Numbered from the stretch's first letter, positions 1 to 13,100 are shown. The stretch: DNA of 64,000 nucleotides from Pyronema omphalodes (GCA_024516155.1 JAJJXM010000064.1:186001-250000), one strand, 5' to 3'. The notes: generated by a model not told the origin, from the letters alone. Numbers and translations are program-made.

Positions 1-1476
1 GACAAGAGATTGGTGTTGCGGTCAGTGTCGAGACTCTCAATGATTTGAATTGTTTTTGAAAACAGTGTGGTCTTGGACGTCATGGTAACCATTGGAATGT
101 AGAGAATTTTATCTTGACGCATGCCATCATTAAGACTGATAGTAATCGATGTAGTCGAGAGCAAGGCTTGATGGGCGATATCATCGGAAGAAAAGTACCT
201 GAGACATTAGTAACCTATAATAAACAAGACCAGGGTATCCATACATGCGGTGGGCAGGACTCTTTTGATCGAGCTGATGAATATCCAATCCAAATTCCTT
301 CAATCCAAGAGAAATGGTCAACGGTTTACCGGCAGGCTGAATATTAGGTGCCTCCTTTGAAACCACAAGATATCCCACAGCAAATTGAACCTCTTTGACT
401 CCACGAAGAATGCTGTTTACCAGCTCTTTGCTTTCCATGACCAGTTCGGTCACCTTTTTAGACCGTTTTGCGGCGAAGGCGGCACCCCGAAGGTGCGCAA
501 GATCAGGGTCAAACTTGGGAATTTCCACATCAGGCTTCTTGCGCACGGATTTCAGACGTTCAGAGTATTTAAGAAGTTCATCAACGGGCGCTGTCACTCT
601 GCCGAACTTGAAGGCAATAGCAAGATCTTTGATACCGGCCATATCCTTCTCTACAACTCCATAGATGTTACAGGTTCCATGATCTAGGAGTTCAGTAGGC
701 TGTTTCTTGTCGGTAAGGATAAGAATGCTCTTTGTAGCAATTGTCCATTCAATTGGCCACTGTCCTTCTTTTACGTCGGAGCAGTGGTCGAACATTGGGT
801 TGCGGTTGGTAGCACCACGACGTGTGTCCACAGCCATTGTCAATGATCCGATTTGGATGCTTCCAACGTCGGCAATTGTTACAGTTGTATTAGTGATCAT
901 GATGTCGACTAGTCGGATAAACTTGATCCACTTGTGAACTTTTCTCAAGTTTGTCTTGAGCTTCTCCACAGCTTCAGCAATCTTGTTTTCCTTCTTTGAA
1001 TTTTCATCATTGCTTCTCTTCATGTCCTCCATGCTCGGGGGTGTAAGCCCGTTTAATACCATTCCATTTCTGCGATTTGCTCTTCCACTTGCAGCTGGAG
1101 CGGCCGGGGGTGCCGGCGGCGGCTTCGATTTAACATTGCTAGATTTCTTCTCGGCTTCCTTCTTCTTCAAGTCGAGGGTAATATGAGAGTCCTGGATGAC
1201 CAAAGAAACCCATGTCGGTTGAGCAAAGGTCGGCCGATGTAGTACTATTCCCAGCTTCCGAACTTCAAGCTTGATTCCATCTTTCGGTTCGAGACAAATT
1301 CGTTTTAAAGAAAGATATCCCAGGCGCTGAATAGATATACCGGTGACAACACGAAGGATCGCAAAGACGATTAAGGACAAGATGTAAAGGAGAACACCGG
1401 TGCATAGTAGATAGGTTGGTAGATTGTATGTCGTTCGTATTATCGGCGGAGGACTAACAGCCGGCGGCGACGACAT
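1..1476 (-). CDS. FMP27: FMP27-like bridge lipid-transfer protein, N-terminal part (3' end outside window)
   Basis: Partial gene; exons read as complement(join(<1..198,245..1476)). The 46-nt intron has GTATGG, a TACTAAT branch site and TCAG. Splicing gives ...HRMYFSSDDIAHQAL... and then ...RQDKILYIPMVTMTSKTTLFS..., both typical of fungal FMP27 proteins. The protein begins MSSPPAV, has one membrane segment at about residues 22-46, then GISIQRLGYLSLKRI and HRPTFAQPTWVSL. A low-complexity Lys/Pro/Ala linker lies near residues 105-140, followed by the conserved SIQIGSLTMAVDTRR block. The family (FMP27/SABRE/Hobbit, BLTP2) forms very long rod-shaped lipid-transfer proteins at ER contact sites, usually well over 2000 residues, so only about the first fifth is visible. 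The start is the first ATG of the open frame and directly precedes the membrane segment. Identification rests on remembered family motifs. Confidence 0.85.
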
Positions 1477-2745
1477 CGTGCCTGGCTGGTTTCAGTGAGT
1501 GACCGCAGCTCAGTCGGGCTGTTTGCTGGTATATTGCGAAGCTTTAAAGAGTTCTGGTCGGGATTTTTGTAGTAGGTAGGGGCGGAGACGGAGGTGCGCC
1601 TATGGTGCGAAGCTGTCAGCTGTCAGCGCGGGAGTGAGTGTCTCTGCGGATTGTAGCTGCTGACGGTAGAGGACAACTAAGAGGTACCTGCAGCTGTAAG
1701 TTGTATACAGGCGGACGAGGTGTCGTTTCGTCTTCTCGCTCGTGATGTCTCGATGTCTCGATCGCGACTCGAGGTCGTCTTGGAGATGCTGGGGAGAGAG
1801 GGACTTTGGTCAGCAGCAATTGAAATGCGCCAGATTTCCACTCATTATTCCTTTGCAGGGAGGAATCAAGGAGAAGCGCTCTCGCGTTTTACGCCTGGGC
1901 TCCTGGATGGGTAGACTCAGCGAAATCGGTTAGGTCGGGAGCGGGCTAGTGAGCAGAGAAACGAACGGTGGAAGCTTTGTGTTTCTGAGATGGCCAGGGG
2001 TCCGGAGGTTCGGCGGCGTCGCGACAATTAACGGTCCGTGCCCGCCACAGGAGGGGCACGGGAGGCGAGGCATGGCAGAGAAAGAAGGGTAAGTTTTGCG
2101 AAATATTTACGAAATGGAGACAGACAGGACGGCTGGTAATATATTTACGAGATAGAGACAGATATGATAAAGGTAAATTTGGCGAGATATTTACAGAGAC
2201 AGTACAGCAAGAGAATTTAGCAAAATATTTATAAAATAGAAATAAACAAGACAGAAGGTAAAGTCTTCAAAATCCAAAGTTACAGAGATAGAAACACACA
2301 CACACGACCTGAAGATAAACACCAGCAGACACCAACCGTTTACAGGCTTGTGTCACGGTGCTCCCGTCTTGAACGTTTTAGAACCATGGATAAAATAAAG
2401 CCCGATAGGAGAAGCTTCCGGCCAAGAACTCGCCTCGTGAGGTGGTCCGGGATTCCATTCTTAAAAAAGGACGAACAGTGCTTGGGACAGTGCTTGGAAG
2501 TTGGAATAGTGCTGGAACAGTGCTGGAAGCTGGAACGAGTTCTTTCGATGCGGAGAGTAAATCATTGGGGTTGCTATCGGTGCTTCCGTACATTATGAAA
2601 TGCTAAGATTACAGTGTAATTATAAAATTATCCCACGCTGCTTTCCTTTTATGTCATGATGCCTTTCATTTTATCGGACATACTCCGTCACATCCGTGCG
2701 GCGTTCTGCGGGCTTCTGCGCATTTTTTGGAATGAGGTATTTATG

Positions 2746-2787
2746 GAAACGAGAAACGAGAAACGAGAAACGAGAAACGAGAAACAA
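2746..2787. repeat. GAAACGA heptamer tandem repeat
   Basis: Five perfect copies of the 7-bp unit GAAACGA are followed by one imperfect copy. Confidence 0.95.
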
Positions 2788-2838
2788 GTTTTGACGATTC
2801 CTATTCTAGATATGGTATGTATCGATGAGTGATTGACA

Positions 2839-2862
2839 AAGGCGAAGGCGAAGGCGAAGGCG
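2839..2862. repeat. AAGGCG hexamer tandem repeat
   Basis: Four perfect copies of AAGGCG. Confidence 0.95.
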
Positions 2863-3840
2863 GATGGAACAGAACAAAATAGAATGAAACTGTAGTATAA
2901 CGACCATAAATGTAGCGAACCAACTATATTCTGCAACCTGTATTTTTAAGCCCTAAATTCCATCAACTATGATTCATCAAAACACCTCCAACACCCAAAC
3001 ACCGCTATGTAAACCCACAAATCACCATTTGATTCCTAATGCAATCCCTTCCATAGAACTCCTCTTTCCAACCTCTCTTCAGGTTCTACATATAAGGTAC
3101 CTTCACCTGCTCACTTCGAGTCTTCGACCATCCAACGCCAATACCAATACCAACACGCTAGCCACCTCGTCTCCACTCCCTTGGGTCCCAACGCCAAGCC
3201 AGACCCATACTCAAAGAGCAGCTGTAACTGCCAACTGCCAACGGAAGTATCGACGGCATATGAGAAAACTGAGGCTTTGTCCGAGGCTTTGTCCAAGGCA
3301 TTGTCCGAAGCATTATCCAAGGCATTATCCAAGGCATTATGCTAACTATCAAACAAAACAAAACAAAGAAATCCAAAATCCAATTTCCAATTTCCAATGC
3401 ACCAGGTAGTTCATAGTACACATATATAGATCCCAAGAACACGCAGTTTCAGTGAGGCGTGTCTGGGCTCTGTATGTAGTATATAGTATATAGTATATAT
3501 GATAATAATGACAACATGATAACATAAATACAAAGAAATCCAGAATTCCAATCGTAACTACTGTATAGCACTGGACACTAGATGGATACTAGATACCGGA
3601 TACCGAAACTGCAACATAAGATCCAGAATACACAGAGAAGATGATCTATGATGTGGTATACATATGTAGAACTCAGAAGCAAGGAAGTGTGGTGTCTTGC
3701 TGGATTAATGAATGAATGACTGCCGGATATCAATAATTGCCGGATATCGATAGTTTTATCTGATAGTTGCCATTCATGTATGCTTATCTACCGTTATAGT
3801 TATATCCACTGTTGTATCTGTAGGTACCGCTCGAGGCAGA

Positions 3841-3888
3841 TACCTACCTACCTACCTACCTACCTACCTACCTACCTACCTACCTACC
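3841..3888. repeat. (TACC)12 tetranucleotide microsatellite
   Basis: Twelve uninterrupted TACC units. They are directly preceded by GGCAGA and followed by CATAATCCACC. Confidence 0.97.
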
Positions 3889-3927
3889 CATAATCCACCC
3901 CACCACCGGAAGCAGCAGAATATATAA

Positions 3928-3999
3928 GCATCTAAGCATCTAAATTCCAAGCATCCAAGCATCCAGCATCCAGCATCCAGCATCCAAATTCCAAGCATC
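3928..3999. repeat. GCATCCA/GCATCTA irregular heptamer repeat
   Basis: Imperfect 7-bp repeats of the form GCATCTA, GCATCCA and GCATCCAAATTCCAA. The GCATCCA unit recurs as a long perfect array near 48715. Confidence 0.85.
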
Positions 4000-4173
4000 A
4001 TCCCCATGACTTCAACAAGTACCGATATTCACAACAAGACAACCAAGACCTCCAATCCCATGACTTCAAAGCGCCGACTATATATGGTCCAAAATACACA
4101 TACATACACATACATATATATATATAAACCCGCAAATACATTTCCACAGACCAAAATAAAACCCAGAATCAGT

Positions 4174-4290
4174 ATCAAACCCAGCATCAAACCCAGCATC
4201 AAACCCAGCATCAAACCCAGCATCAAACCCAGCATCAGTATCAAACCCAGCATCAGTATCAAACCCAGCATCAAAATCAAACCCAGAATC
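4174..4290. repeat. 12-bp minisatellite (ATCAAACCCAGC)
   Basis: About nine partly degenerate copies of a 12-bp unit, with insertions of ATCAGT. Because 12 is a multiple of three, all frames can stay open and give artificial tetrapeptide repeats on both strands. I read it as a minisatellite, not a gene. Confidence 0.9.
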
Positions 4291-4893
4291 AAAAGATATC
4301 ATAAACCAGAACAAAACCAAGGACTATTCACAAGTCATTAAAAGAGCATTACAATAGCCGATTCTACTCTTTTACTTTACTTTTCAATCGTGGGTTTCAT
4401 TGTGATAACCCCGAAATGTTAATCATGGGCTATGGATTCTGTGTGATGAAGGGCTAAGTCTACGTGGTCGTGGTCGCGGACTCGCGATCTCATAGTCTGG
4501 ACTCTAGAGGACAAAGACCCGTGCTTGTGGGCGCTGAGTCGAAGGTATACCAGCAGTGGCGGTTGGAATGGTTGGGTGGATCAAGAAATACTCTCAGTGG
4601 AGCATGGGGGTTATCTCACTCTTATTAAGTCTTTTACTGTAGTTCTTTCTGTGACTAGCATTTGGCGGTATTTGTCTTTACAAAATCCATAGCTTCACAA
4701 TATCATACATTCCATTCGCATTCCATTCGCATTCCCTACAAATTCCTTATCTCTGTCTCTTCAAATACCAAAAAACTCCTTTTGAAACAGGGTAACTTTT
4801 CAACTTTTTATGCATGAGTTTCTCCTTCAAAACCCAATGTGCATTTTTGGTCCACATGCACTCCGGATCTCCTATATCCCTTTTATCATTGTC

Positions 4894-6062
4894 TTATTTC
4901 TTCTCCTGCATCTTCTCCTCCGCCATTTTCTTTTGCTGCAATTCCAATTCCTCAATTTGTTCATTTGTAATCGCTATTTCTGCATTGACAGCTAATAACT
5001 TCGCCTCAAGCATGCTCTCATATTCAACATCGGTAAGTTTCTTAATAGGGTTCCATTTGGAACGGAAGAGTTTGTCTGATAAGCTAGGCTGAGGTTCGGC
5101 GGCTTGAGAGGCAAGTACGGTAGAGGTGTGAGCAGCGTCGGCGTAGTTGTAGGCATATTGACCGGAGAGACCTAATAGACCCCAGACGATGAGACCGGGG
5201 AGTGCATTGGAACGGCCACCTACAGGGACGTTAGTTAGTAAGTGATATGGAAAAGGGTTGGAGGTTGGAGGAAGGAATATGGGAGGTGCAGGTGCCTCTG
5301 TGTTTTCTCCTAGGCCAGCTTATAATGGAGAGTATGGTACAGCTCACTGGAGCTTCAATTCCATACACACTGAGGCAATTTGGATCGGGCAAAATATTGA
5401 AGAAAAAAGCTGTAGAGGAGGGAGAACATACGAAGAACAAGCCCTGCAGTAAAACCGGTGATAGCTCCAGAAGCTCCGGAGATGTAGACCTTCTCTTGTG
5501 GCGTAAAGTCGGTAGTTCTTTGGGGATCCCGTAGGGCTCTTAACATGGTAGATCTAACGGCTGTTCAGTGTCAGCCTGAGTTTCTTGAATTCAATTCTCC
5601 TCTATCATCCTTCGAGCCCAGATTCTCCCGTTCCCTCTTAGTCGTCCTAATCTTTCTCAATCCCACCGCAACGCCGTTCCTTCCTCCCCTCCCTTCTCAA
5701 CCATCTTTTCAAGAACTTTCCAACAGTCCCGCCACTAGCCTTCGAGTTCAATTCCCCCGAGGTGAAGCTTACCTGTAAACGTAGTCCCCAAAGCGGCAGA
5801 GTTGATTGCCGTCCCCGCCGCAAACAACCCAACCTTAGGCGCTCCTCTCGCCACTGCAATCACACCTCCAAAGAAAAGACCGGAAGCTCCTTCGTCGTGT
5901 AAGCCTGGGGCTCATAAGGCTGGTAATAGGTGGAAGTGGTGGTTAAGACGGACCGGTCAACGCTCCTACTTTAAGGGCGGGCATTATAATGGCGTCTGGT
6001 ACATATTCGAAAGCTGCTGGTAGTGAGGACGGAGGGGCCGTTGGGGCTGTTGGTGAGGCCAT
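4894..6062 (-). CDS. Tim17/Tim22-like mitochondrial membrane protein (four exons)
   Basis: Exons complement(join(4894..5219,5432..5560,5773..5889,5954..6062)), giving 226 residues. The start MASPTAPTAPPSS is followed by PDAIIMPALKVGAL. Residues about 30-120 form three to four glycine-rich membrane segments (GASGLFFGGVIAVARGAPK, VGLFAAGTAINSAALGTTF, YISGASGAITGFTAGLVLR, LPGLIVWGLLGLSG). GxxxG spacing like this is the hallmark of the Tim17/Tim22/Tim23 fold. The C-terminal third is charged and helical (ALLAVNAEIAITNEQIEELELQQKKMAEEKM-like coiled coil). Introns 2 to 4 in gene order have clear borders (GTAAGC, GTATGT). Intron 1 uses GTCCGT and an AAG acceptor, so that junction is less certain. It could be a complex I accessory or assembly subunit of the Tim17 superfamily; I cannot name the gene. 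It is divergent from eIF4B. Confidence 0.75.
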
Positions 6063-7158
6063 GGTGGAGTGGGGTGGTGGTACAGAGGCGGGGTGGTAGT
6101 GAAACAGACGCGAGGTCAGCGAGTTTGAGATGGAGGGTTGAAGATTGCTCGGGACTCGGGTTGCCGGGTCGCCTTTCTTTATTCGCTTTGCTTCGACTTC
6201 GGGCTTTTTGGTAGCTAGAGACGGTTTCCAACTGGGATTCGACTTTTGAGATTTGGATTCAGGATATGTAAGAGTTGAGAACGGTTTTGAGGTTGGTTTG
6301 TATTGGTTGTCCTTTGTTTCGATCGACGACTGAAGATTGAAGATGCTCGGAAATATGTATGAATGAGAGCAGTGGCAGGTTAAAGTTGCTTTTAATTATG
6401 TGTACGAACAGAAGCAGCGGTAGATTAAAGATGCCTGGAATTATGTATCAACGGGAGCAGACGGGATGATCAATGATGCTCCGCTCAGCTGCCTCGCTCC
6501 GGTCTGCCGTGTTTCACATACATATATACACAAGCGAGTAGCTGCTGTGCAGTTGAGATGGATAAACTGAATGGCGATTATTATTGATTATATATAAATT
6601 TTTACTGAAAAAAAATCTGTCGACATTTCCACTTGAAACATTTCCAAATCTTTGTTTAATGACAAGCGATGTTTCAACTTTCAACCATCTGCTTTTTGCC
6701 TGTAAATTTTTCGTAGGGCTAGCGTACTTCACTTTTGAGCCGCTGGCGTTGGCTGCTATACGGTTTCTTAGATACTCTCACCAACAAAGCAAATTCGCCC
6801 TTGAAAAAGAAGTTTTCAGTCGCAAAGAACAAAGATTATTTACTTTGTTCCATTCTGTCGCAGAGTTTGTTCATTTTATAAAACTTGTCTGCAGCGGGTT
6901 ATCGAGCCAATCATCCACGAACCCAGAAACCAAAACCCACAGTCGTCGACTGAAGCAGCATCTTGCCATCTCCCATCTCCCTCCCCCCCCCCCACACAGC
7001 GGTCTCACCCCGCTACCGCACATCCAACCTACAACCCACCAACCAACAGACTCTCTTCTCCAACAGCCACCAGCCCCGTGTTGAATATTACATTCAACAC
7101 CTCTTCAATTTAGCATACGCGACTTTTTAACGAAGCCGCGCCTGCTATTCTCACAATC
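6063..7158. promoter_or_regulatory. divergent promoter region between Tim17-like gene and eIF4B
   Basis: About 1.1 kb lies between two divergent start codons and must contain both promoters. The last 200 bp before the eIF4B ATG are pyrimidine-rich, with an 11-C run at 6983-6993 and repeated CAACC-type motifs, as is common in the 5' leaders of highly expressed fungal genes. No TATA box or known operator is assigned. Confidence 0.5.
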
Positions 7159-8904
7159 ATGGGTATGTTCCCCCCCAAGCATCTTTTTCTCACCCTCCTC
7201 CTTCCGCAAGTTGTTGCACCGCGACAAAGCCGCACTTGAATCTGCTGGCAGATCTCAGTTCAATCACACAGAGGACATGGCTAACAACTCTGGAATGCAC
7301 AGCTCCTAAGAAGAAGGTCACCATGGGCTTGGGCGAGTTCCTCGCCGATGAGAGTAAGATCTACACACACCTCGACCTCGAACTTTGACTTCGTTGGTCT
7401 CTACACCCGCCAAAGACTGACATGATGTAGCCTACGGCACTGCCGCCGGTGGATCCTGGGCTGATGAAATGGAGGACTTCCCTCCCATTTGTATGTTCAC
7501 CAACTTCTCATTGTCGTAACATTTCACTAATCTTTGTTCTGTAGCTTCTGGTTTGTACCTACACTACATAGGTCGAAATTTCGCCCCACTGACATCTAGT
7601 GAACCTAGGTGCTGGAGCCTCCTCCGGATACAACCCCCGCCGCAACGACTACGGCTCTTCCAGCAACAACGCCTCCAGCGCGCCCTCTGGAGGAAATGAC
7701 CGTCTCCAAGGCTATTCGAGAGGTGATTTTATATCTATTTGATGCAGGAATTGTTGGTTGACAGCTTTTGCAGTCGACGATGGAGAGCGCTTTTCCCGCA
7801 CTAGCCTTCCGATCCCCGACAAGCCCCCCTTCACAACCCATATTGGAAACCTCGACTTCTCCGTGAACGACGAGGAAGTTAAGACATTTTTCGCAAACTG
7901 CGACGTCCTTAACGTCAGGCTTGTCCGCGACCGTGAGCAGGACCGCCCCAAGGGATTCGGCTACGTCGAATTCAACACTCGCGAAGGACTCGTCGCCGCT
8001 CTCGACTTGACCGGACAGAACCTCGCCGGACGCCCCGTCCGCATCAGTGTTGCTGAGCCTCGTAAGTATCTTGAAATCATATGTATAAATACAGCTAACG
8101 GTCTTTGTAGCCAAGGAGCGTGTCGAGACTCGCTCTTTCGGTCCCTGGCGCAGTGGTGGACCTCCCCCTGCCCTCGAGAAGGAGCACACCCGCCCCGTTA
8201 AGCAGGAAGAGCATTCCCGCGCCCACGACGGCCCCTGGCAGCGTAATGGGCGCCTTCCTCCCCCCGCTTCCTCTACTGATGGAGGCAACCGCTCCGAACG
8301 CCGCATCCCCAACGTTGGCGAAGGCAGAACCTCCTGGCGTTCCGAGCGCCCTGCCGCTCCTGCCGCACCCACCAGCCCTACACCCACTGGGCCTCCCAAG
8401 CTGGCCCTTGCGCCGCGCACTCTCCCCGTAAACACGGAGGCTGCTACCACCCCCTCCAGCAGTGTTTTCGGCTCTGCCACGCCAGTCAACACTGCTGATT
8501 ACGCTGAGGAGGTTATGCGCAAGAGGCGCGAAGCCAAGAAAGCCGAGGCCGAGAAGGCCGAAGCTGAGCGCAAGCAGCGCGAGGAGGAGGCCGCTGCTGC
8601 CCAGGCTGCCGCCGCTGAGAAGGCCAAGAACGATGCTTCCAAGGCCGAGTCCAAGGCCGGAGGCCGTAACTCTCAGCGTCGTGAGTTTACGAGCCCTAAG
8701 GGATCTGATGCTCCCCAACCCAAGTACATCGCTAGGGAGTGGAGACGCACATCCGACGAGCCCGCAAAGAGCGAGCCCAAGCCGGCCGAGTCTGAGAAGA
8801 CTGACACCAAGCAGGCTGAGCCTGAGAAGGGTGCTGACAACTGGTCGACTGTTACCAACACCAAGGGACGTCAGCGACGTCAGAACAAGACCATTGCTGC
8901 CTAA
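7159..8904 (+). CDS. TIF3: eukaryotic translation initiation factor 4B (eIF4B)
   Basis: Exons join(7159..7162,7303..7353,7431..7490,7545..7550,7609..7722,7774..8061,8111..8904), giving 438 residues. The protein begins MAPKKKVTMGLGEFLADE and has the fungal eIF4B signature GSWADEMEDFP. One RRM spans about residues 98-172 (RNP2-like THIGNLDF, RNP1 KGFGYVEF). A Pro/Arg-rich linker follows, then an Ala/Glu/Lys-rich helical stretch (about 305-360, beginning DYAEEVMRKRREAKK), and a basic tail ending QRRQNKTIAA. eIF4B stimulates the eIF4A helicase and mRNA binding to the 40S ribosome in the cytosol. The first coding exon is only ATGG, and a 6-nt exon is needed to keep good splice sites on both flanks. 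Skipping it would join in frame, giving PICAG in place of PISSGAG. The yeast symbol is used by homology. Confidence 0.9.
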
Positions 8905-9529
8905 TAAATAGGTGGTAATAGTCCAAGCCAACTTCTGGGACCTAAGGAACCGTGTCGGCCTTTTTTTCTGGTTTTCGATGGGATTAGTTTCTCGGTTGGA
9001 GAATTAAGGAGGAAGGATAATCGTTCTTAATGGGTCGGGAAAGGGGAGGGTAATCAAAAAGTGCTTTTACTTGTTAAAAAAAAACAACTTTTTTCCATTC
9101 ATCAAAAACAACATTCATCTTTCAAACCCGATTCAACATGGATTACTCACTACTCACTACTTACTACCTGCAGAATGAATTAGGCTATTGAAGTTCATGC
9201 AGTCTTCAAACATTATAGCCCATGCCACTAAATTTTTCTCATTCTTTTTTTTAGGTTTTACCGTGGCTTTGTTCTTCTGTGTCTCTCTTCTCTCTCCTCT
9301 CTCTCTTTCTAGTGGTTGCTGAAAAAAGAAACTGTGTAATCGGAAAAAAGGTCTGTTTCATTACTTCTGGCCAAATGGCCAAGTGGCCGGTGCGATTGAG
9401 TATTGAATATCTGTTATGATTGAATATATTTGTTCGCTTTGAAAAAAGGAAATGATCGTATATGTAACTTATATCATGAAGATAAACTGGGAAAAAACTG
9501 GAATTTGATGTTTTATGATGTTTGATGAT

Positions 9530-9544
9530 GGGGGGGGGGGGGGG
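9530..9544. repeat. poly(G) tract, 15 nt
   Basis: Uninterrupted run of 15 G on the plus strand, downstream of eIF4B. Confidence 0.95.
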
Positions 9545-10113
9545 TTCGAATTTGTGAGCTATTGTATGATTGACTATATTATCAAAGGCCTGTGAAGAAA
9601 ATAATTTGTGATCTGTTACTATGCTATACTATTATGATACTATATTATCATGGCTATTAAGGAAATTCTAGATCTGATCTTGTTTTTTATTTTATTGGCA
9701 TGACAGTCTTGTGGTTTGGTTTTGAGTTTGTTATCCCATGGTGTGAGGATTGGTCTAAGACTCTAACAGACGGTTAGAGAGAGACAAACGGGACCCTGTT
9801 ATCGGATCTTAAAAATGAACCGCAAACTATAAACTACAATGTCACATCACTCCCCTCATCTTACTCTCATTCCTCCAATAAATGCCACATCATAATATCA
9901 TAATATCACTACATCACTACCACCGAATCAGCATCACCATTAGCATCAGCATCAACATCAGCATCAGTCTACTCCAGCATTTTTTATGATTCAAGTATAA
10001 AGTAACTGCTATGACAACCGGTATAATCCCCCCCGAAAGTAGAAGAAATATTTGTAGATTATAGCTTGTCATGATAAAGACTCCGGAAGTGCTACAGTGA
10101 GTGGATTCAAGAA

Positions 10114-10197
10114 CCAAGACCCAAGACCCAAGACCAAAGACCAAAGACCAAAGACCAAAGACCAAAGACCAAAGACCAAAGACCAAAGACCAAAGAT
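10114..10197. repeat. CCAAGAC/CAAAGAC heptamer array
   Basis: About twelve 7-bp units. The first three are CCAAGAC and the rest CAAAGAC. A short AACCCACC repeat follows. Confidence 0.93.
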
Positions 10198-13100
10198 CAA
10201 TAACCCACCAACCCACCAACCCACCACAACAATAAAATAAGAAGAAAATAATAAAATAATAAGAAAAATAAATACCCATGAATTTACATATATACCCTAG
10301 ACAAGGTATATACCAAAGCTAGTGTAATCCACTTCTACTTCTACCTTTGCAATCTGAATTTCGAAATCCAGAATCGATATCTCATTGCGATATTGTAAGT
10401 GATAGGCTATGAAGGGTTGGAGTTGGAGTTGGAGTTGGAATATGGTTCTGGCTTGGATTGTGTGGTGAGTGGTAAGTGGTAAGTGGCAAGTATTAAGCCC
10501 AGCTATGAACTTTAGAATTTCTAACCCCCCCCCTTTTTTTATTTTTTTATTTTTACGATTTGGTGTAACTTGCAAGTATTCCATCCCCTCGCTCTGTTAT
10601 TGATGAATAATAAAGGTATAACCTTCTTAGTTATATCTTTAGATATAGTATAGTATATAGCATGCCTTTATGACATCAATCCTGCAGTAGAGGATAAGAA
10701 TAGGAATAGATAGGAATAGCTCAATAGCAATTGACAGGAATAGATATGTAGATATACCCCGCGGTTTCTATGATATACCAGGATAAACCAGAGCTCCCCA
10801 TCATCCATCCAAAACGGCAGATCAGACGGGAGCACTAACACTGATCATCCTGTCCCGTCTAACCTTACATGGATGGCCGCCGCAATGTGGTCCTGTTCCG
10901 TCCGCGAAACCAAAAAGTCTGGACGGGACCGCAGGATGGGGTTTCTGAGTAAGCTAGATTAATATTCCCAATGGCGGTTTCGGTATGAGTTGGTAATGAC
11001 ATTAACCATAGCGGGGGATGTTTTCAACACTGCAGAAGCTGGTGAACCCTCTATGCTCTACTTTATTAAAACTTTTACACCCCAGCCAGAGATACTTTGA
11101 CTCCCTGTGGTAGTTTGATGTTACTCATACGTCTATAGATAGTTCTTTTTACATTCCATCTTCTATCTGTAAGAATTTTTGAAGTAAAAAAGGTCGTTTT
11201 AGAGTGATTGTTTGTGAGCCTGGTGATAGTCACACATAGTCACCGGCGGTCTGTTACGGTCCAGAGTACCTTAAAGACTGCTGGTCATGGTTCTACTACA
11301 AGACCGGACCGTGAATGGTGGTCTGGTACGGTCTACCGTGAGGACTGGATCGAACTGAACGGACTGTTGAGAGCTCTGCTTCTTAGCATTGTAGATCCAT
11401 ATTGAAAGGTATAAAATATTGTAGTAAGTAAAAATGAGCCACAGGAACTATATGTATCTACAAGTGGCGATGAAAAGATTGTTCCGGTACACATGAGATC
11501 ATGAAATATCACTCTCACGGTAAGTTATTACCGCGCAAAAGCAACCAAATCTCAGATTCACAGTCGTTACCCAAAGAAGAAAACTAATTCTAGAATTACA
11601 CCATAGGTCTGGAAATCCAATCCTTTAAATTGGTAATTTTTCTGAAAACAGAAAAAGTATTGGAACTTTAACTGACAGATACCATATGTGAAGTTTCTTA
11701 TTGCATTCTATCTCTCGGCCGAGGATCTGCAGCCGGCTTGATATCTGGATACAGAGATACAGAATCTGTTTTTATCTATAATTTCCGTAAAACTGGTATG
11801 GTTTAACCCTGCTTCAACGGATTGGACTTGGCTGTAGGTACCATATATATAACGTCGTAGCAATCCTCGTCATGGTCTTTCCTCTGGGAGTTCTGGCAAT
11901 ATTTATTAGACGAGCAGGTATGCTGATAATGAAGAATACGGGACTATGTCTGGAGAATATGTACCAGGAGTATGAAAAATGCGAGTTGGAGGTTATGTAT
12001 ATATACATAGACACATCGAGTGATCTTGTAAGTGGTGATATGGTATAACTACACTGCTTTATAACTTTTGCTTTATATTCATTGCTCTTGGGGTTTAAAT
12101 ACCCCAGCCCAACTTCCGGGGTTATTCATACCACGGTCTAACAGAGCGTGTAATAACAGCCTATATCACCATATAAAGCGCCCACAATGAGCATACGCAG
12201 AACGTAGATAAACATTGCACATGATACCTATTAATAAGATGAATAAAACTTCAGTTGATGTGTAATTATTAAGGGCGATATATTGGTAAATAAACAGTCA
12301 GATTTTTTAAGCGAACGTCAACTGACCCCGAAGCCTAGACACATACATAGGCACGATGTATTTCAATAACAGAGGTCTATCATTCATCCGAAGGGTGATA
12401 GAGCTGTAGTTTACATGGAGCACAGTTAGCATGATTGTACTGATGAGTTGGAACCTCAAGTTTTTATGGCCATTCCATTACTGAATCGTAGGTATACAAG
12501 TAGATTTGATTGAATAAACAGGCAAAATAAGTTTTCAATTGAGCCGTTCATTTCTAAGAGATAAAACACAGTAAATATACATACAATAATGCATCGTGAA
12601 TCAGTGATTAAACAGATTATAATCTATACTACTAGTATGATGTATTAGTAACCATTTCTTCTTTTATTTTGTTTTTTGTTTAGAAAAACAACTATTGCAC
12701 AACCACCGCTGAATAATAGTATTACAACATCCTATCAATCCAAGTCAATATCATTGCGCTAGTCATAAAACAAACCTACATAATATGAAATTCCAGAACC
12801 TATCGACCCCTAGCTACGAGCAAACTATCAAATAGTATAGATTCTATTATCAATCAAACATATACTATAACTTAGCTACATACATATCCTGAACATCCAT
12901 TTTCAATCACCTTTAATCTGTCGATGAATAGATACATTAAAAATTCCAAATGACATGTAAAAAACATGGCCTCAACTCGTCAGGCAAGCAAGCAAGCGAG
13001 CGAGATCATGTGTGCAAATCCGGTATCATGTAATCTCGCGTTGATTGCTAGATGTCAGGTGCTAGATGCTAGATGCTAGATACAAACAGCCTTTAAATCA

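Larger units (their letters stand above)
1477..4893. other. intergenic region with simple repeats
   Basis: This stretch of 3.4 kb separates two minus-strand genes. I see no supportable gene. It holds several tandem repeats listed separately: a GAAACGA heptamer, an AAGGCG hexamer, (TACC)12, a GCATCCA-type heptamer and a 12-bp array. The first 500 bp upstream of the FMP27-like gene are less AT-rich and probably carry its promoter. The open frames over the repeats are low-complexity and show no family resemblance. Confidence 0.6.

Noticed and set aside
4006..4341. Open frames on both strands with KPSI or AGFD-type tetrapeptides
   Set aside because: They follow from a 12-bp minisatellite, whose length is divisible by three. 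No start context or family supports a protein.
7605..8931. Long open frames on the minus strand opposite eIF4B
   Set aside because: They are shadows of the GC-rich eIF4B coding exons.
9541..9560. tRNA B-box-like GGTTCGAAT
   Set aside because: It is preceded by a poly(G) run and lacks an A box, acceptor pairing and anticodon stem.
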